Shown here piece by piece: positions 1 through 10,373 of a stretch of DNA of 64,000 nucleotides. The stretch lies in the NCBI GenBank assembly GCA_964560425.1, contig CAZLLE010000011.1, positions 25,876-89,875 of the forward strand, given 5' to 3'. This DNA comes from CAZLLE01 sp964560425 (lineage in GTDB: Bacteria > Campylobacterota > Campylobacteria > Campylobacterales > QNZT01). The first letter of the stretch is position 1. The number at the start of each line of letters is the position of its first letter. A model generated the notes under the pieces. That model did no database searches. It saw nothing but the letters and a program-made list of their open reading frames with translations, and was not told the DNA's origin. The position numbers and the translations under genes are program-made.

Positions 1-85
1 ATATCATAGTTGCCGCTGCTGCAAAAATCGCTACAAAGATAATACCACTAATAGTGCCTTTACGATTTTGAGGTGAAAATGCCAT
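1..85 (-). CDS. N-terminal fragment of a membrane protein, possibly YeiH/UPF0324-like
   Basis: Only the first 28 codons lie in the window. The ATG at 85-83 is preceded by an AAGGA ribosome site. The translation begins MAFSPQNRKGTISG and runs into a hydrophobic, alanine-rich segment, so an inner-membrane protein is likely. The start resembles YeiH-type (UPF0324) putative anion exporters as I remember them, but the fragment is too short to be sure. A strong hairpin separates it from the acs gene, so it probably has its own promoter. Confidence 0.4.
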   Translation of the reverse strand, partial: MAFSPQNRKGTISGIIFVAIFAAAATMI

Positions 86-177
86 ATAAATCCTTTTTTA
101 TTTATAATAGCAAGATTTTTGTAGATTATTAATTATTTGACTTATTTGTTTTTTTTATGATTATGTAGAGTTTTATT

Positions 178-208
178 AAACAATTCAGCACTAAATGCTG
201 AATTGTTT
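178..208 (-). terminator. Terminator downstream of acs
   Basis: A perfect inverted repeat (arms around CAATTCAGCA/TGCTGAATTG, 5-nt loop) lies just past the acs stop. Flanking A and T runs extend the stem to about 13 bp, and a T-rich stretch follows in the minus-strand transcript. It should end the acetate operon and insulate the next gene. Confidence 0.8.
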
Positions 209-217
209 TTAATCTAT

Positions 218-2164
218 TTATAGTAAACAGCTTTGAATTTTTTGTACAATTGAAGGATCTTCAAGAGTAGAGATATCTTGGGTAATTGGTTCACCTTTTG
301 CAATTGATCTCAAAATTCTTCTCATGATCTTTCCTGATCTTGTTTTTGGAAGACCTGGAACAAATTTGATATCATCACACTTAGCAATAGCACCAATCTC
401 TTGAACAATAAGTTTATTGATCTCTTGCACCATCTCAACCTCTTCAGCCATAGTATCTTCACCTTTTAAAACAATATAAGCAAAAATTCCCTCACCTTTT
501 ATATCATGAGGTTTTCCTACAACTGCTACTTCAGCAACATGAGAATGTTTATTTACTGCTGCTTCTACTTCAGCTGTACCCATTCTATGACCTGATACAT
601 TGATGACATCATCTGTACGACCTGTAATAGTAATATAACCATCTTCATCTATCATTGCACCATCGCCAGTAAAATATACAGGTTGACCATCTTTTTTACA
701 GTCACCAAAATATGATTTTTCAAATCTTTCAGGATCACCCCAAATAGTTCTGATCATACTAGGCCATGGTTTAGTAATACACATAAAACCTTTTTCACCA
801 ATAGGAGTAGGAGTACCATCCTCTTCTATTACCTCAGCAATAATTCCTGGTAGTGGGAATGTAGCACATCCCGGTTTGATAGGAGTAGCAAAAGGAAGAG
901 GACTTATCATATGTCCACCTGTTTCAGTTTGCCAATATGTATCAACAATAGCACAATTATTATTTCCAATATCCTCATAATACCATTTCCATGCAGGAGG
1001 ATCAATAGGCTCACCAACTGTTCCAAGAACTTTAAGTGAACTTAGATCATATTTTGCTGGTTCATCTGCACCAAGCTTATGAAGAAGTCTAATAGCTGTA
1101 GGAGCTGTATAAAATTGATTAATCTGATACTCTTCTACCATTTTCCAACATCTTCCTGCATCAGGGAAAGTAGGAACACCCTCAAATATAACAGTAGTAG
1201 CACCCATTGCAAGAGGACCATAAACAATATAAGTATGACCTGTAATCCAACCTACATCAGCTGTACACCAATAGGTATCATTATCTTTTACATCAAATAC
1301 CCACTCCATTGTCATTTGAGCCCACAAAATATATCCAGCTGAACTATGTTGAACACCTTTTGGTTTTCCTGTACTTCCAGATGTATATAGTAAAAATAGA
1401 GGATCTTCACTATCCATTACTTCAGGCTCACATTTATTTGACTCATCTTTGATTAATTCATTATAACTATAATCTCGTCCAGATACCCACTCAATATCTT
1501 CACCATTTCGCTCAACAACACACACCTTCTTGACACATTCACAACCCTCTTCTAGTGCTTTATCAACTACAGGTTTGAGCATATATGGTTTGCCTTTTCT
1601 ATAAGCTCCATCAGCTGTAACAACTAATTTTGCCTCTGCATCAATAATCCTATCTCTAAGAGCTTCAGAAGAGAAACCACCAAATACAATAGAGTGAATA
1701 GCACCTAATCTTGCACAAGCCAACATTGTGATAGCTGCTTCAGGAATCATAGGCATATAGAGAACAACTCTATCACCTTTTTTGATATCAAATTTATTTT
1801 TAAATAGATTTGCCATTTTATTGACTTCATAACTTAGCTCTCGATAAGTTAAAATTCTCTGATCACCATTATCACCCTCAAAAATAATTGCTGCTTTATT
1901 CTTTTTGGTATCTAAATGTCTATCTACACATTGAGTAGAAACATTTAATTTTCCATCTATAAACCATTTATAAAAAGGTGCATTGCTCTCATCCAAAACT
2001 TTTGTATATGGAGATATCCAATCAATCTTTTCATTGGCGTAGTCACCCCAAAAACCTTCATAATCATCATTAGCTTTTTGCATCAAGGCATGATACTCAT
2101 CCATACTCTTAATTCTTGCATCTTTAGCAAACTCTGCATTTGGTTGAAAAATTTGTTTTTTCAT
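218..2164 (-). CDS. acs: Acetyl-CoA synthetase (AMP-forming)
   Basis: Activates acetate to acetyl-CoA through acetyl-AMP, feeding acetate taken up by the upstream symporter into central metabolism; cytoplasmic. The 648-aa length is normal for Acs. Visible signatures are the adenylate-forming P-loop-like motif [13 protein letters not shown], the [11 protein letters not shown] core, [14 protein letters not shown], and the C-terminal [14 protein letters not shown] segment whose final-domain lysine is the usual acetylation site. The start has a good AAGGAG ribosome site. It is the last gene of a minus-strand run, 13 bp after the exonuclease gene and followed by a terminator. Confidence 0.97.
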   Translation of the reverse strand: MKKQIFQPNAEFAKDARIKSMDEYHALMQKANDDYEGFWGDYANEKIDWISPYTKVLDESNAPFYKWFIDGKLNVSTQCVDRHLDTKKNKAAIIFEGDNGDQRILTYRELSYEVNKMANLFKNKFDIKKGDRVVLYMPMIPEAAITMLACARLGAIHSIVFGGFSSEALRDRIIDAEAKLVVTADGAYRKGKPYMLKPVVDKALEEGCECVKKVCVVERNGEDIEWVSGRDYSYNELIKDESNKCEPEVMDSEDPLFLLYTSGSTGKPKGVQHSSAGYILWAQMTMEWVFDVKDNDTYWCTADVGWITGHTYIVYGPLAMGATTVIFEGVPTFPDAGRCWKMVEEYQINQFYTAPTAIRLLHKLGADEPAKYDLSSLKVLGTVGEPIDPPAWKWYYEDIGNNNCAIVDTYWQTETGGHMISPLPFATPIKPGCATFPLPGIIAEVIEEDGTPTPIGEKGFMCITKPWPSMIRTIWGDPERFEKSYFGDCKKDGQPVYFTGDGAMIDEDGYITITGRTDDVINVSGHRMGTAEVEAAVNKHSHVAEVAVVGKPHDIKGEGIFAYIVLKGEDTMAEEVEMVQEINKLIVQEIGAIAKCDDIKFVPGLPKTRSGKIMRRILRSIAKGEPITQDISTLEDPSIVQKIQSCLL

Positions 2165-2177
2165 ATATTCTCCTTAG

Positions 2178-2780
2178 TTAGTTTTGTTTTAATTTTAAAA
2201 ATATCATTGCACTCATGATAGCATCATTTATTGCATCATGTTTACCCATCATAGGTAGCTTTAACTCTCTCATAATCGTATCAAACCTCAAATCTACATG
2301 ACCTTGAGGAATGCGTCCAATTTTAAAATCATAATAGAGTGCTGAAACCTCTATCTCTCTGTTTGGCAATGTAATCCCAAAACGAGGCTTGATATATTTA
2401 TTAATCATTGCTACATCAAATTCTAGATAATAACCTACCAATTTTCGATTACCTATAAAATCCAAAAAATCTTCAATAACATTATCTATATCGGATGCCT
2501 CTTCAAGATCACAAGCTCTAATTTGGTGAATTTTAATACTTGTTGCATCTAAACTCTTCTTGGGTTTTACAAACCGCTCAAACTTTTGACTAATTAAAAT
2601 TTTATTATCTTTAATCTTAAGTGCACCAATAGAGATAATATCATCAACTTTAGGATCTAATCCCGTTGTTTCAACATCAAAACAGACATATTCATCATCA
2701 ATAGGAGTATCAAAGAGATAACGATACCTCTCATCAGATAGGGACTTTTGATTAAAATATTGTCTGATTCTATTGAACAT
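2178..2780 (-). CDS. DnaQ-like 3'-5' exonuclease (DEDDh)
   Basis: A 200-aa single-domain exonuclease related to the epsilon proofreading subunit of DNA polymerase III. The DEDDh residues are visible: FDVETTGLDP (Exo I), GYYLEFD (Exo II) and HDAINDA (Exo III). It lacks polymerase-binding or GIY-YIG extensions, so it is more likely a stand-alone nuclease than the replicative epsilon subunit. It sits between the DUF294 protein and acs; this pairing of DUF294 and a DnaQ-type exonuclease near ActP is common in proteobacteria, but why a nuclease travels with acetate uptake is not explained. Substrate unknown. Confidence 0.85.
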   Translation of the reverse strand: MFNRIRQYFNQKSLSDERYRYLFDTPIDDEYVCFDVETTGLDPKVDDIISIGALKIKDNKILISQKFERFVKPKKSLDATSIKIHQIRACDLEEASDIDNVIEDFLDFIGNRKLVGYYLEFDVAMINKYIKPRFGITLPNREIEVSALYYDFKIGRIPQGHVDLRFDTIMRELKLPMMGKHDAINDAIMSAMIFLKLKQN

Positions 2781-2788
2781 GACTAATT

Positions 2789-4612
2789 TTATCCTAATAA
2801 GTTTAACTTATAATGATAAGTTAAAAATTTCTTAAACTGATCCACAATTTTAAGTGCATCTTTGAGTAAATCTTTCTCAATTTTTGATAATTTTTTGGGA
2901 TCAATATAGTTACTTGTATCTTCACCTCTTCCCAAATGATTCAAATTACTACTCAACCTCAAATTTAAAAAGAAGGTAAAAGACTCAATTAAATCACCAC
3001 TTAACTCTCTATCTATAACCCCTAAATCATTAAGTTTTTTTAATCTAATTACTGTATTTGTCTCTAAAATCTTATGCTCAATACTTAAACTTCGCACACC
3101 ATGAACAATAGCGAAAAGACCGCCCTTTTTAATATCTAATCCATTTTCGTCTGATACAAAATCACTAAATAGACCAAGAGGTGTCTCAAAACTAAGAGAT
3201 GCTCTAGCAAAATGTGAAAAAAATACATTTGAAGGCTCTATATGTTTCAAAAGATAACTTTTTATATTCTCTAACAATCTACTATCTCCAGCTACACTCA
3301 TCGCATCATAAATAATAGCCAAATTCATAAAACCATCACTATTTTGCAGATCAACCCAATATGAAATTTTCTTTTGAAAGTCAGATTCACTCATTACCCA
3401 TTTAGGATTGCTAATCATAATATTACCATCACACTTTGGATACCCAAAAGATATTAAAGTCTCTGTAAAACTTATTGTAAAACTCTCCAAATCCTCTTTG
3501 TCTATCTGAAGATTATCTGATAATATCAAAGCATTGTCTTGATCTGTTTTTAGAATCTGCTCTTCTCTTCCTTCACTTCCCATAACAATAAGTGCGGAAT
3601 ACTCTAATAACTGTTTTGGAGCAGTAAGCAAAAAAAGCTTTTGAAAAATTTTACTATTTAATTGACTAATCAATTTAGAGATATACCTAACTTTTACACC
3701 TTTGGCAAATAGTGCTTTAGTGACTCTAATCAACTTTTCACTCACTTTTCTTAGATCATCAATATTTTGAGCTACCTCTATCTCATTTGAAATAGCATAA
3801 GTGTGTGAAGCAAAAAAACTTGATAAAGAGATTTGATCCAAAACTCCTACCAAATTTTGTTCACTATCTTTTACAATTAATCTCTTAATATTATGTTTTG
3901 TCATTGTAAGTTGAGCATTAAAAAGAAACTCATTTGCATCAACCCCAATTAAACCAAAAGAGGCAAGTTTTCCTATATTTTCATCTGCCGATAATCTTTG
4001 CAAAATAAACTTTTCTCTAAAATCACTATCTGTAACGATACCAATATCACCATCTTTATCCACAAGCAAACTATCTATAGACTCATCTTTCATAAGGAGT
4101 ACACAATTATAAATAGAGAGTTTACAATCGACAATCAAAGGCTTTTGAAGATAAGCATCTTTGACTCGTGAGACCATAAAATTTATAAGCTCTTGATTTT
4201 GTTCATCTGCTTTGTTTGTACTCAATTTTTGAGAAATAGATTGAAAAAAGTATTGTTCAAATGAAACATCCTCATGTAGTATCTCTATAAAAATATCTCT
4301 AGGAAGTATATAACAGATGCTCTCATCAATTGCTATAAAATCATGTTTGAGATGGTTTTCAATAAGAGAGACTGCATCAAAAAATTCATGATGACAAAAA
4401 AGAGAGATAACTTCATCTTCATCTCTCTCTTGAACTTTCCCTTTGATAATAAAATATAGAAATAAAGGAGTATCAGCTTTTGACATTAAAACTTCATCTT
4501 TTTTAAAGTATGCAATATCAAGATTTGCAACTACTTTATCTAAAATTATCTGATTAATTTTATCAAAGGGAGGGATCCCTTTGATAAAACTTTTCTGCTC
4601 TAAAAGTTGCAT
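2789..4612 (-). CDS. DUF294 nucleotidyltransferase-like protein with cNMP-binding and CBS domains
   Basis: 607 aa, probably cytoplasmic and regulatory. Domains in order: cyclic-nucleotide-binding fold (about 15-130), a CBS pair (about 155-275), a DUF294 nucleotidyltransferase-like domain (about 300-435) with the conserved GSEGREEQ...KTDQDNA signature, and the DUF294 C-terminal helical domain (about 460-600). The family resembles GlnD/GlnE-type transferases, and the CBS pair suggests adenylate sensing. Its start codon overlaps the actP stop (TAATG), implying translational coupling. The likely job is control of acetate uptake or Acs activity according to energy state; this is inference from context. 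Confidence 0.88.
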   Translation of the reverse strand: MQLLEQKSFIKGIPPFDKINQIILDKVVANLDIAYFKKDEVLMSKADTPLFLYFIIKGKVQERDEDEVISLFCHHEFFDAVSLIENHLKHDFIAIDESICYILPRDIFIEILHEDVSFEQYFFQSISQKLSTNKADEQNQELINFMVSRVKDAYLQKPLIVDCKLSIYNCVLLMKDESIDSLLVDKDGDIGIVTDSDFREKFILQRLSADENIGKLASFGLIGVDANEFLFNAQLTMTKHNIKRLIVKDSEQNLVGVLDQISLSSFFASHTYAISNEIEVAQNIDDLRKVSEKLIRVTKALFAKGVKVRYISKLISQLNSKIFQKLFLLTAPKQLLEYSALIVMGSEGREEQILKTDQDNALILSDNLQIDKEDLESFTISFTETLISFGYPKCDGNIMISNPKWVMSESDFQKKISYWVDLQNSDGFMNLAIIYDAMSVAGDSRLLENIKSYLLKHIEPSNVFFSHFARASLSFETPLGLFSDFVSDENGLDIKKGGLFAIVHGVRSLSIEHKILETNTVIRLKKLNDLGVIDRELSGDLIESFTFFLNLRLSSNLNHLGRGEDTSNYIDPKKLSKIEKDLLKDALKIVDQFKKFLTYHYKLNLLG

Positions 4613-6264
4613 TAGTGAGAAGATGCTCCCTCAGCACCAATACCCGTTTGACATCTAATATCTTGAATATCAAATGCTTCTCTCTCTTTTTTGGCTTCAT
4701 CACTATTATCAGTAATAGAGAAAAACCAAATACCAATAAATGATACTGTTACAGAAAATAGAGCTGGATATTTATATGGGAAGATTGCTTCTGCATTACC
4801 CAAAATTTGAACCCAAACAATAGGACCTAAAATAACCAACATAATCGCTGTCGCAAGTCCTAAAGTACCACCAATTACAGCACCTCTTGTAGTCAATTTT
4901 TTCCAATAAATTGAAAGAAAAAGAATTGGAAAGTTTGCCGAAGCAGCAATAGCAAATGCTAGACCCACCATAAATGCAATATTTTGTTTCTCAAATGTAA
5001 TACCAAGAATAATAGCAATAATACCCAAACCAACTGTTGCCATTTTTGATACTCTCATCTCTTTTTGCTCATCCACTTTTCCAGATGTAAAAGCATTTGC
5101 ATATAGATCATGACTCACTGCCGAAGCACCTGCAAGTGTAAGACCCGAAACAACTGCTAAAATTGTTGCAAATGCAACAGCAGAGATAAACCCAAGAAAT
5201 AGATCACCACCAACAGCATGACTTAGATGAATAGCTGCCATATTATTACCACCAAAGAGCGTACCTTTTGCTACATCTAAATATTCTGGATTTTGAGATA
5301 CTAAAACAATCGCACCAAAACCAATAATAAAAGTAAGAATATAGAAATACCCTATAAAACCAGTTGCATAAAATACTGATTTTCTAGCCTCTTTTGCATC
5401 TGCTACAGTAAAAAATCTCATCAAAATATGAGGAAGCCCAGCCGTACCAAACATAAGAGCAATACCAAGAGATATAGCCGAAACAGGATCACTCACAAGT
5501 CCACCGGGACTCATAATATCTAAACCATTTTTATGTACTTCCGTTGCACCTTTGAATAACTCTTCAAAACTAAATCCAAAGTGATAAAGTACAGCAATAG
5601 CCATAAATGTTGCACCTGAGAGAAGAAGAAATGCTTTAATAATTTGAACCCAAGTCGTAGCCAACATTCCTCCAAAAGTTACATAAGCAATCATGAGAAG
5701 TCCAACCAAAATAACGGCAAACTCATAAGGAAGACCAAAAAGAACCTGAATTAACTTTCCAGAACCAACCATTTGAGCAATCAAATATAAAATAACGGTT
5801 GCAATAGAACCAAATGCTGCCAAAATTCTAATAGGTTTTTGTCGTAAACGATATGAAGCAACATCAGCAAAAGTATATTTACCCAAATTTCTAAGCTGTT
5901 CTGCAATCATAAAAAGAATAACGGGCCAACCTACCAAAAATCCAATAGAGTAGATAAGACCATCATAACCTTTTAAATATACAAGCCCTGAAATACCAAG
6001 AAATGATGCCGCAGACATATAATCACCTGCAATTGCCAAACCATTTTGAAAACCAGTAATTCCTCCACCAGCAGTATAAAAATCTTTTGCTGTTTTTGTT
6101 CTTTTGGCTGCCCAATAGGTGATAAATAGTGTAGCACCAACAAAAATTAGAAACATCACAACAGCAGCAACATTTAGATCTCTCTGCCCTGAAACTCCAG
6201 CATCTCCACCAGAGGCAACCAAAGATAAAGAAGATAGTAAAAATAGAATAATTAACCTTTTCAT
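4612..6264 (-). CDS. actP: Cation/acetate symporter, SSS family
   Basis: Inner-membrane sodium:solute symporter, 550 aa, with an N-terminal signal-like segment followed by about 13 membrane helices, as usual for ActP. The segment [23 protein letters not shown] is the family's conserved first-helix loop, and [12 protein letters not shown] occurs in the later core. It overlaps the DUF485 gene by 4 nt and the DUF294 gene by 1 nt, so the three are translationally coupled. Together with the porin and Acs it forms a complete uptake and activation route for acetate or related short monocarboxylates. Exact substrate is inferred from the acs linkage. Confidence 0.93.
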   Translation of the reverse strand: MKRLIILFLLSSLSLVASGGDAGVSGQRDLNVAAVVMFLIFVGATLFITYWAAKRTKTAKDFYTAGGGITGFQNGLAIAGDYMSAASFLGISGLVYLKGYDGLIYSIGFLVGWPVILFMIAEQLRNLGKYTFADVASYRLRQKPIRILAAFGSIATVILYLIAQMVGSGKLIQVLFGLPYEFAVILVGLLMIAYVTFGGMLATTWVQIIKAFLLLSGATFMAIAVLYHFGFSFEELFKGATEVHKNGLDIMSPGGLVSDPVSAISLGIALMFGTAGLPHILMRFFTVADAKEARKSVFYATGFIGYFYILTFIIGFGAIVLVSQNPEYLDVAKGTLFGGNNMAAIHLSHAVGGDLFLGFISAVAFATILAVVSGLTLAGASAVSHDLYANAFTSGKVDEQKEMRVSKMATVGLGIIAIILGITFEKQNIAFMVGLAFAIAASANFPILFLSIYWKKLTTRGAVIGGTLGLATAIMLVILGPIVWVQILGNAEAIFPYKYPALFSVTVSFIGIWFFSITDNSDEAKKEREAFDIQDIRCQTGIGAEGASSH

Positions 6265-6578
6265 GACTCCAAATCTCCTCTTAAATCTTCTTTTACTTTT
6301 CTTGTCAAATCATCAAATTCACCATTGGCTCTTTTTGTATATATACCAGCCATAATAAATGAGAATAGAATAATTATAATTCCAATAGGAATACCTATTG
6401 TCGTAACACCACCCATACTAGTACCTAGTGTTTCAGGACTAAATGCTATTGTTAATATAAAGGCATAATATACAACCAATATAATAATAGTCATCTTCCA
6501 TGCAAAAGAGCTTCTTTTTGTAACCAACTCTTGATAAGAAGGATTATTTTTAATTTTTTCAACCATATTTTTATCCAT
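6261..6578 (-). CDS. yjcH: DUF485 small membrane protein (YjcH-like)
   Basis: 105 aa with two predicted membrane helices (about 28-48 and 60-82). The opening [16 protein letters not shown] is typical of DUF485, which almost always precedes actP (yjcH-actP-acs in E. coli). It is thought to assist the symporter. An ATGA overlap joins it to actP. A small palindromic hairpin lies between it and the porin gene upstream. Confidence 0.92.
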   Translation of the reverse strand: MDKNMVEKIKNNPSYQELVTKRSSFAWKMTIIILVVYYAFILTIAFSPETLGTSMGGVTTIGIPIGIIIILFSFIMAGIYTKRANGEFDDLTRKVKEDLRGDLES

Positions 6579-6603
6579 GTTTCTCTCCTTTTAATATTTT
6601 TTG

Positions 6604-6618
6604 TTTGGCAATGCCAAA
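6604..6618 (-). other. Short hairpin between porin and DUF485 genes
   Basis: TTTGGC and GCCAAA form a 6-bp stem with a 3-nt loop just after the porin stop. No T-run follows in the minus-strand transcript, so it is more likely an mRNA-stabilising or processing hairpin than an efficient terminator. It could let the porin be made in excess over actP and acs from the same promoter. Confidence 0.35.
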
Positions 6619-6622
6619 TCTT

Positions 6623-7930
6623 CTAGAAATTATAATTTACAATAAATCTATATTCACTCCAGTCAAGCCCCTCTACAAAATCTGTTGGGAAGTTTCCTCT
6701 AAGTCTAAGTTGCAAGTTTTTCACACTTGAAGGGTAATATTGAAGATCAAAGCCAAACTCATTTTCAGTCCAATCTACACCATTTTTAACACCATTATCA
6801 GCCCCAACATCATAATTTACATAATATAGTGCAGATTTTACCTTACCTGTGGCAATTGAAGTATTATAACTAGTCGCTACCTTCCAAGCAGAAGTATCAG
6901 CAAAAAACATATGTCTTGTAACCATACCTTGCGTAAATGCTGGCATACCACCCCATGGAGTAATAATACCACCATTTGTAGCACTACCTACACTAGAATC
7001 TGTTTGTGAGTAAGCTCCATATAGACTAAACGAATTATATTTACCACCTATTTTAAAGCCATAATATGTACTATCAACATCACCTGCAAATTTATCACCA
7101 ATATCACTCTCTGAAATTAGTTGAAAAGATGCAAATGGTTTAAGAGTATCAGAGTATATACATTTCCATTTTATATCAGCTTGAGCATAAATAGCATTCA
7201 AAATATCATGAGCATAATAGTCCCAAAGTTGTATAGTTGTATTTTGAACACCATTATAAATCATAGCTGCCACAGTTACTCCAGCAGTATCTTCTCCAAC
7301 AGCATAAGTTCCCATATTTTTAAATTTTCCACTTATATTATTGAGTCCATAGCCTGAATGTAAAGATAGAGTGTTGCTTCCATATTGATTTGAAAATGTA
7401 CCCGCTGCCATTTTTGCAACATGTCCCAATACTAAAGTAGTATCAATAAGATCACTATTTGTCAAAACAGCTGCTTCAAAAAGATTTGGCAACATTCGAG
7501 CATCATCAGCAGAAGCTAATGGAGTATTTAGTTTTTGACGACCAATAGTCAAGGTGGTAGTACCGCCAACATATTTCATATATGCCTCACCCAAAATATG
7601 ATAACTCTCTTTTCCTTCACCAAAAAGAGATGGATTTACCTTATCTTCAGTATCACTATTGACTCCAATATCTTGAGTAGTATAAAAAGCCGCACCAAAA
7701 CTTACACCCTCAATAGGTGCAGTCTCTATTTTTAAATGCCCACCAAGAGCAAAAGCACTTCTATCTGTTTGAGTATCACCGATAGTACCACTTCTATCTC
7801 TTGTAATATAAAATGCCCTAATTTGACCACTTGTTTTTGCATTTGCAAAAGCCTCCTCCAAACTATCTGCACCACTAGCACCAATCGCACTTGCCAATAG
7901 TAGAGATAAACCAACATTAAAATATTTCAT
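6623..7930 (-). CDS. Outer-membrane porin, OprD family
   Basis: 435 aa. A signal peptide (about 1-20, cut near ASGAD) is followed by SLEEAFANAKTSGQIRAFYI, the usual opening of campylobacterial OprD-type porins. The rest alternates short polar and hydrophobic strands and ends in aromatic FIVNYNF, the outer-membrane beta-barrel C-terminus recognised by BAM. As first gene ahead of DUF485-actP-acs it probably admits acetate or other small acids across the outer membrane. A -10 box embedded in an inverted repeat lies about 90 nt upstream, so it can be transcribed apart from the two-component genes. Confidence 0.9.
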   Translation of the reverse strand: MKYFNVGLSLLLASAIGASGADSLEEAFANAKTSGQIRAFYITRDRSGTIGDTQTDRSAFALGGHLKIETAPIEGVSFGAAFYTTQDIGVNSDTEDKVNPSLFGEGKESYHILGEAYMKYVGGTTTLTIGRQKLNTPLASADDARMLPNLFEAAVLTNSDLIDTTLVLGHVAKMAAGTFSNQYGSNTLSLHSGYGLNNISGKFKNMGTYAVGEDTAGVTVAAMIYNGVQNTTIQLWDYYAHDILNAIYAQADIKWKCIYSDTLKPFASFQLISESDIGDKFAGDVDSTYYGFKIGGKYNSFSLYGAYSQTDSSVGSATNGGIITPWGGMPAFTQGMVTRHMFFADTSAWKVATSYNTSIATGKVKSALYYVNYDVGADNGVKNGVDWTENEFGFDLQYYPSSVKNLQLRLRGNFPTDFVEGLDWSEYRFIVNYNF

Positions 7931-8007
7931 AAAACTTCCTCCTTAATATAAAAGCCTTATAAAAAGTTTAGATAAGAAGTGTAGCATTAGCATAGCAAAA
8001 GAGAAAA

Positions 8008-8033
8008 AGTTAAAAATATTATAAGTTTTAACT
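8008..8033 (-). promoter_or_regulatory. Porin promoter with -10 inside an inverted repeat
   Basis: On the minus strand a TATAAT hexamer (8023-8018) sits in the centre of a perfect 8-bp inverted repeat, AGTTAAAA ... TTTTAACT. It is 88 nt upstream of the porin ATG and fits as its promoter. A symmetric repeat over a -10 box is the usual place for a repressor site; no regulator is assigned. Confidence 0.5.
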
Positions 8034-8093
8034 ATAATATGTGTAGTTTTGAAACATATTTGTCTATTGGATATATTAATTAAGTAAAAGTAT

Positions 8094-8762
8094 TTAAACT
8101 TTTGTATATCGTTCAACCCTATAGCCAACACCCTTAATATTTTGAATAAAGTCCTCTTTGAGAGTTCTTCTAAGACGACTTATTTCAGCACGAATTGTTG
8201 CATTATCTACAGGTTCATGATTCCAAGCAAATGCACGAAATTGATCAAAGCTTACATTCATGCCAATGTTTTTACATAAAAGTTCCAATATCAAAGATTG
8301 TTTTTTTGTAAGTGTTTGTACTTTGGCATAATAATAAACCTCGTTTTTATCTCTAAAATAACTATAATTTTTACTAATCATAATATGATACTTACTTTGA
8401 AATGGAAGTTGTCTAATAATTTTATTGATTCTAAGTCCCAACTCTTTTAGATGAAAAGGCTTTTTTAGATAATCAGAAGCACCTAGCTCAAATGCCCTAC
8501 TAATATCTTCAATATCTAATAATGCACTAATAAAAATTACTGGTGTAAAATTTTGTCTACTACTCAATATTTCCAAAAGTTCAAATCCATCAATATGAGG
8601 AACATTAATATCAAGTACCAAAATATCAAAAGTCTCCTCTTCTAATATTTTTACAGCTTTTTTACCACTACTAAAACTTTTGACAATATGACCTAGTGCA
8701 TTTAAATACTCCTCTATTGAGCTTTGCAACATTAATTCATCTTCAAGAAGTAGTATTTTCAC
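8094..8762 (-). CDS. OmpR-family response regulator
   Basis: 222 aa. The receiver domain (1-115) keeps the acidic pair E7/D8, phosphoacceptor D51 in VLDINVP and the conserved lysine in YLKKPF (100-101). A winged-helix DNA-binding domain follows (about 140-220; RRTLKEDFIQNIKGVGYRVE ends it). It overlaps its kinase gene by 20 nt. Next to the porin/actP/acs genes, it may regulate acetate uptake, comparable in role (not homology) to CrbRS control of acs in Vibrio; that is inference. Confidence 0.92.
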   Translation of the reverse strand: MKILLLEDELMLQSSIEEYLNALGHIVKSFSSGKKAVKILEEETFDILVLDINVPHIDGFELLEILSSRQNFTPVIFISALLDIEDISRAFELGASDYLKKPFHLKELGLRINKIIRQLPFQSKYHIMISKNYSYFRDKNEVYYYAKVQTLTKKQSLILELLCKNIGMNVSFDQFRAFAWNHEPVDNATIRAEISRLRRTLKEDFIQNIKGVGYRVERYTKV

Positions 8763-10353
8763 TCAAATCCTTAAAAAAATATCTAAAACTATTTTGTCCA
8801 TTTTGTGATAATATTTCAATATCTACACTATTTTTATTACAAATCTCTTTGACAATATGTAAACCTATACCAAAACCACCTCTAGAACTATTTTCTCTAT
8901 AAAATCTCTCAAATAGATGATTAGGATTGTGAATCTCATCTCCCATACTTACCACTTCCAAAACTATTTTTTCATGCTTGTTAAAAAGCTTGACTTTTAC
9001 CGTCGAATCTTCAAAACCATATTTTATCGCATTTGATATATTATTATCACAAATGCGTTGGAGTTCAACTTCATTAAACTCTATTTTTATATCTGGTTCA
9101 ATATCAGCATAGAGTGTAATATGATTTCCAAATGCAACTTCGTAAAAAAAATCAACTCTCTCTTTAAGTATTTTTGAAAAATCCAAAAGACTTTTTTTAT
9201 ACTCTAAATGATCTTTTTTAGCAAGAAAGCTTAGATCATTATAGATATTATGGATAATTTTTACAGCAGCTTCTATCTTTGAAAGATAACGATTCTTTGG
9301 ATTATTCATATTGTAAAGATCAATATTTGTCATGATAATACTGAGTGGAGTATTGATCTCATGAGTAGCATTTTTGATAAATTTATCCTGCTTTTCCACT
9401 AAAACTTCAGCAAACTCTTTTGCATTTTGGAGTTTTTTAGTCTTTACTTCTACTCTAAATTCAAGATTTTTATTAAGCTCTTCAAGAGCAACTTTTTGAT
9501 CTTTGATCTCCTCTACCATATTATTAATATCTTTGGAAATCTTAATAAATTCATCATACCGAAGCTCATCTAAATCAAGCTTTTTGTAGGTTGAAGAGAT
9601 TGTTTTTAGATTGTTTTGTATATATCCTATATCTTTAGTAATTGTAGAGGCAAAATATCTATATATAGCCATGCCTATAAAAAAAAGAATTGTCGAAAGA
9701 GATAAAATACCCACAATATATTTTGAGACTCTATTATTATAAGCCAATTTTTTCTTCTTTATTGCAGCATATACATCATCCAAATATACCCCCGAACCAA
9801 CCATCCAATGCCAAGGAGCATAAGATGAGGCATAAGATATTTTTGGTGAAGAGGTATTTACAAGGGGTTTATTCCAAACATATTCTACAAATCCACCACC
9901 ATCTTGTTTGGATACTTTAATAAGTTCAGAAATCACCTCTTTACCATTTGAATCTTTTACATGCAAGAGATTTTTACCAGCATTCTCTTTTAGTATAGGA
10001 TCAGCAATATTAATACCATCAAAAGTATATATAAAAATATACCCTGAACCATCTCTCTCATTACGCATCTGTTCAATAGCATCAACTATTTCAGATTGTA
10101 ACTCTTTTAATGGTTTATTATTACTATTTTGATGTTTATAAGCTATATAGTTCAAAGCTCTATTTGTCTCTTGTTTTATAAGCTCTTTTTGATTTTGAAT
10201 ATACTCTTTTTCAATATTTTCAATCTCTATTTTATTATCATTATGAAGATTATATATAATAAAAACAAGTACAAAAATAGTAAGCATTGCAACCAAAAAG
10301 ACACTTAAGGCATTTGCTTGATTAATCCCTTTATGATAAAAAATTCTTTTCAT
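8743..10353 (-). CDS. Sensor histidine kinase with periplasmic Cache domain
   Basis: About 536 aa, inner membrane. A first helix (about 13-35), a periplasmic single-Cache (sCache_2-like) domain with GSGYIFIYTFDG and WHWMVGSGVYLDDVY, a second helix (about 213-230), a HAMP/coiled-coil linker, the H-box NATHEINTPLS and an ATPase domain with GGFGIGLHIVKE. Cache domains of this kind bind small carboxylates in several kinases and chemoreceptors. I start at the ATG at 10353; a TTG two codons upstream is possible. It follows the dihydroorotase-like gene by about 20 nt and is probably co-transcribed with it. Confidence 0.92.
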   Translation of the reverse strand: MKRIFYHKGINQANALSVFLVAMLTIFVLVFIIYNLHNDNKIEIENIEKEYIQNQKELIKQETNRALNYIAYKHQNSNNKPLKELQSEIVDAIEQMRNERDGSGYIFIYTFDGINIADPILKENAGKNLLHVKDSNGKEVISELIKVSKQDGGGFVEYVWNKPLVNTSSPKISYASSYAPWHWMVGSGVYLDDVYAAIKKKKLAYNNRVSKYIVGILSLSTILFFIGMAIYRYFASTITKDIGYIQNNLKTISSTYKKLDLDELRYDEFIKISKDINNMVEEIKDQKVALEELNKNLEFRVEVKTKKLQNAKEFAEVLVEKQDKFIKNATHEINTPLSIIMTNIDLYNMNNPKNRYLSKIEAAVKIIHNIYNDLSFLAKKDHLEYKKSLLDFSKILKERVDFFYEVAFGNHITLYADIEPDIKIEFNEVELQRICDNNISNAIKYGFEDSTVKVKLFNKHEKIVLEVVSMGDEIHNPNHLFERFYRENSSRGGFGIGLHIVKEICNKNSVDIEILSQNGQNSFRYFFKDLSENTTS

Positions 10354-10373
10354 AATCAACTTAAATTTGGGAT

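Noticed and set aside
1079..1342. Open frame on the plus strand inside acs
   Set aside because: Antisense to a clear, full-length acs; no ribosome site and composition typical of a reverse-frame shadow.
7943..8131. 62-codon open frame upstream of the porin
   Set aside because: Overlaps the regulator's end and the porin promoter, and the translation shows no protein-like features.
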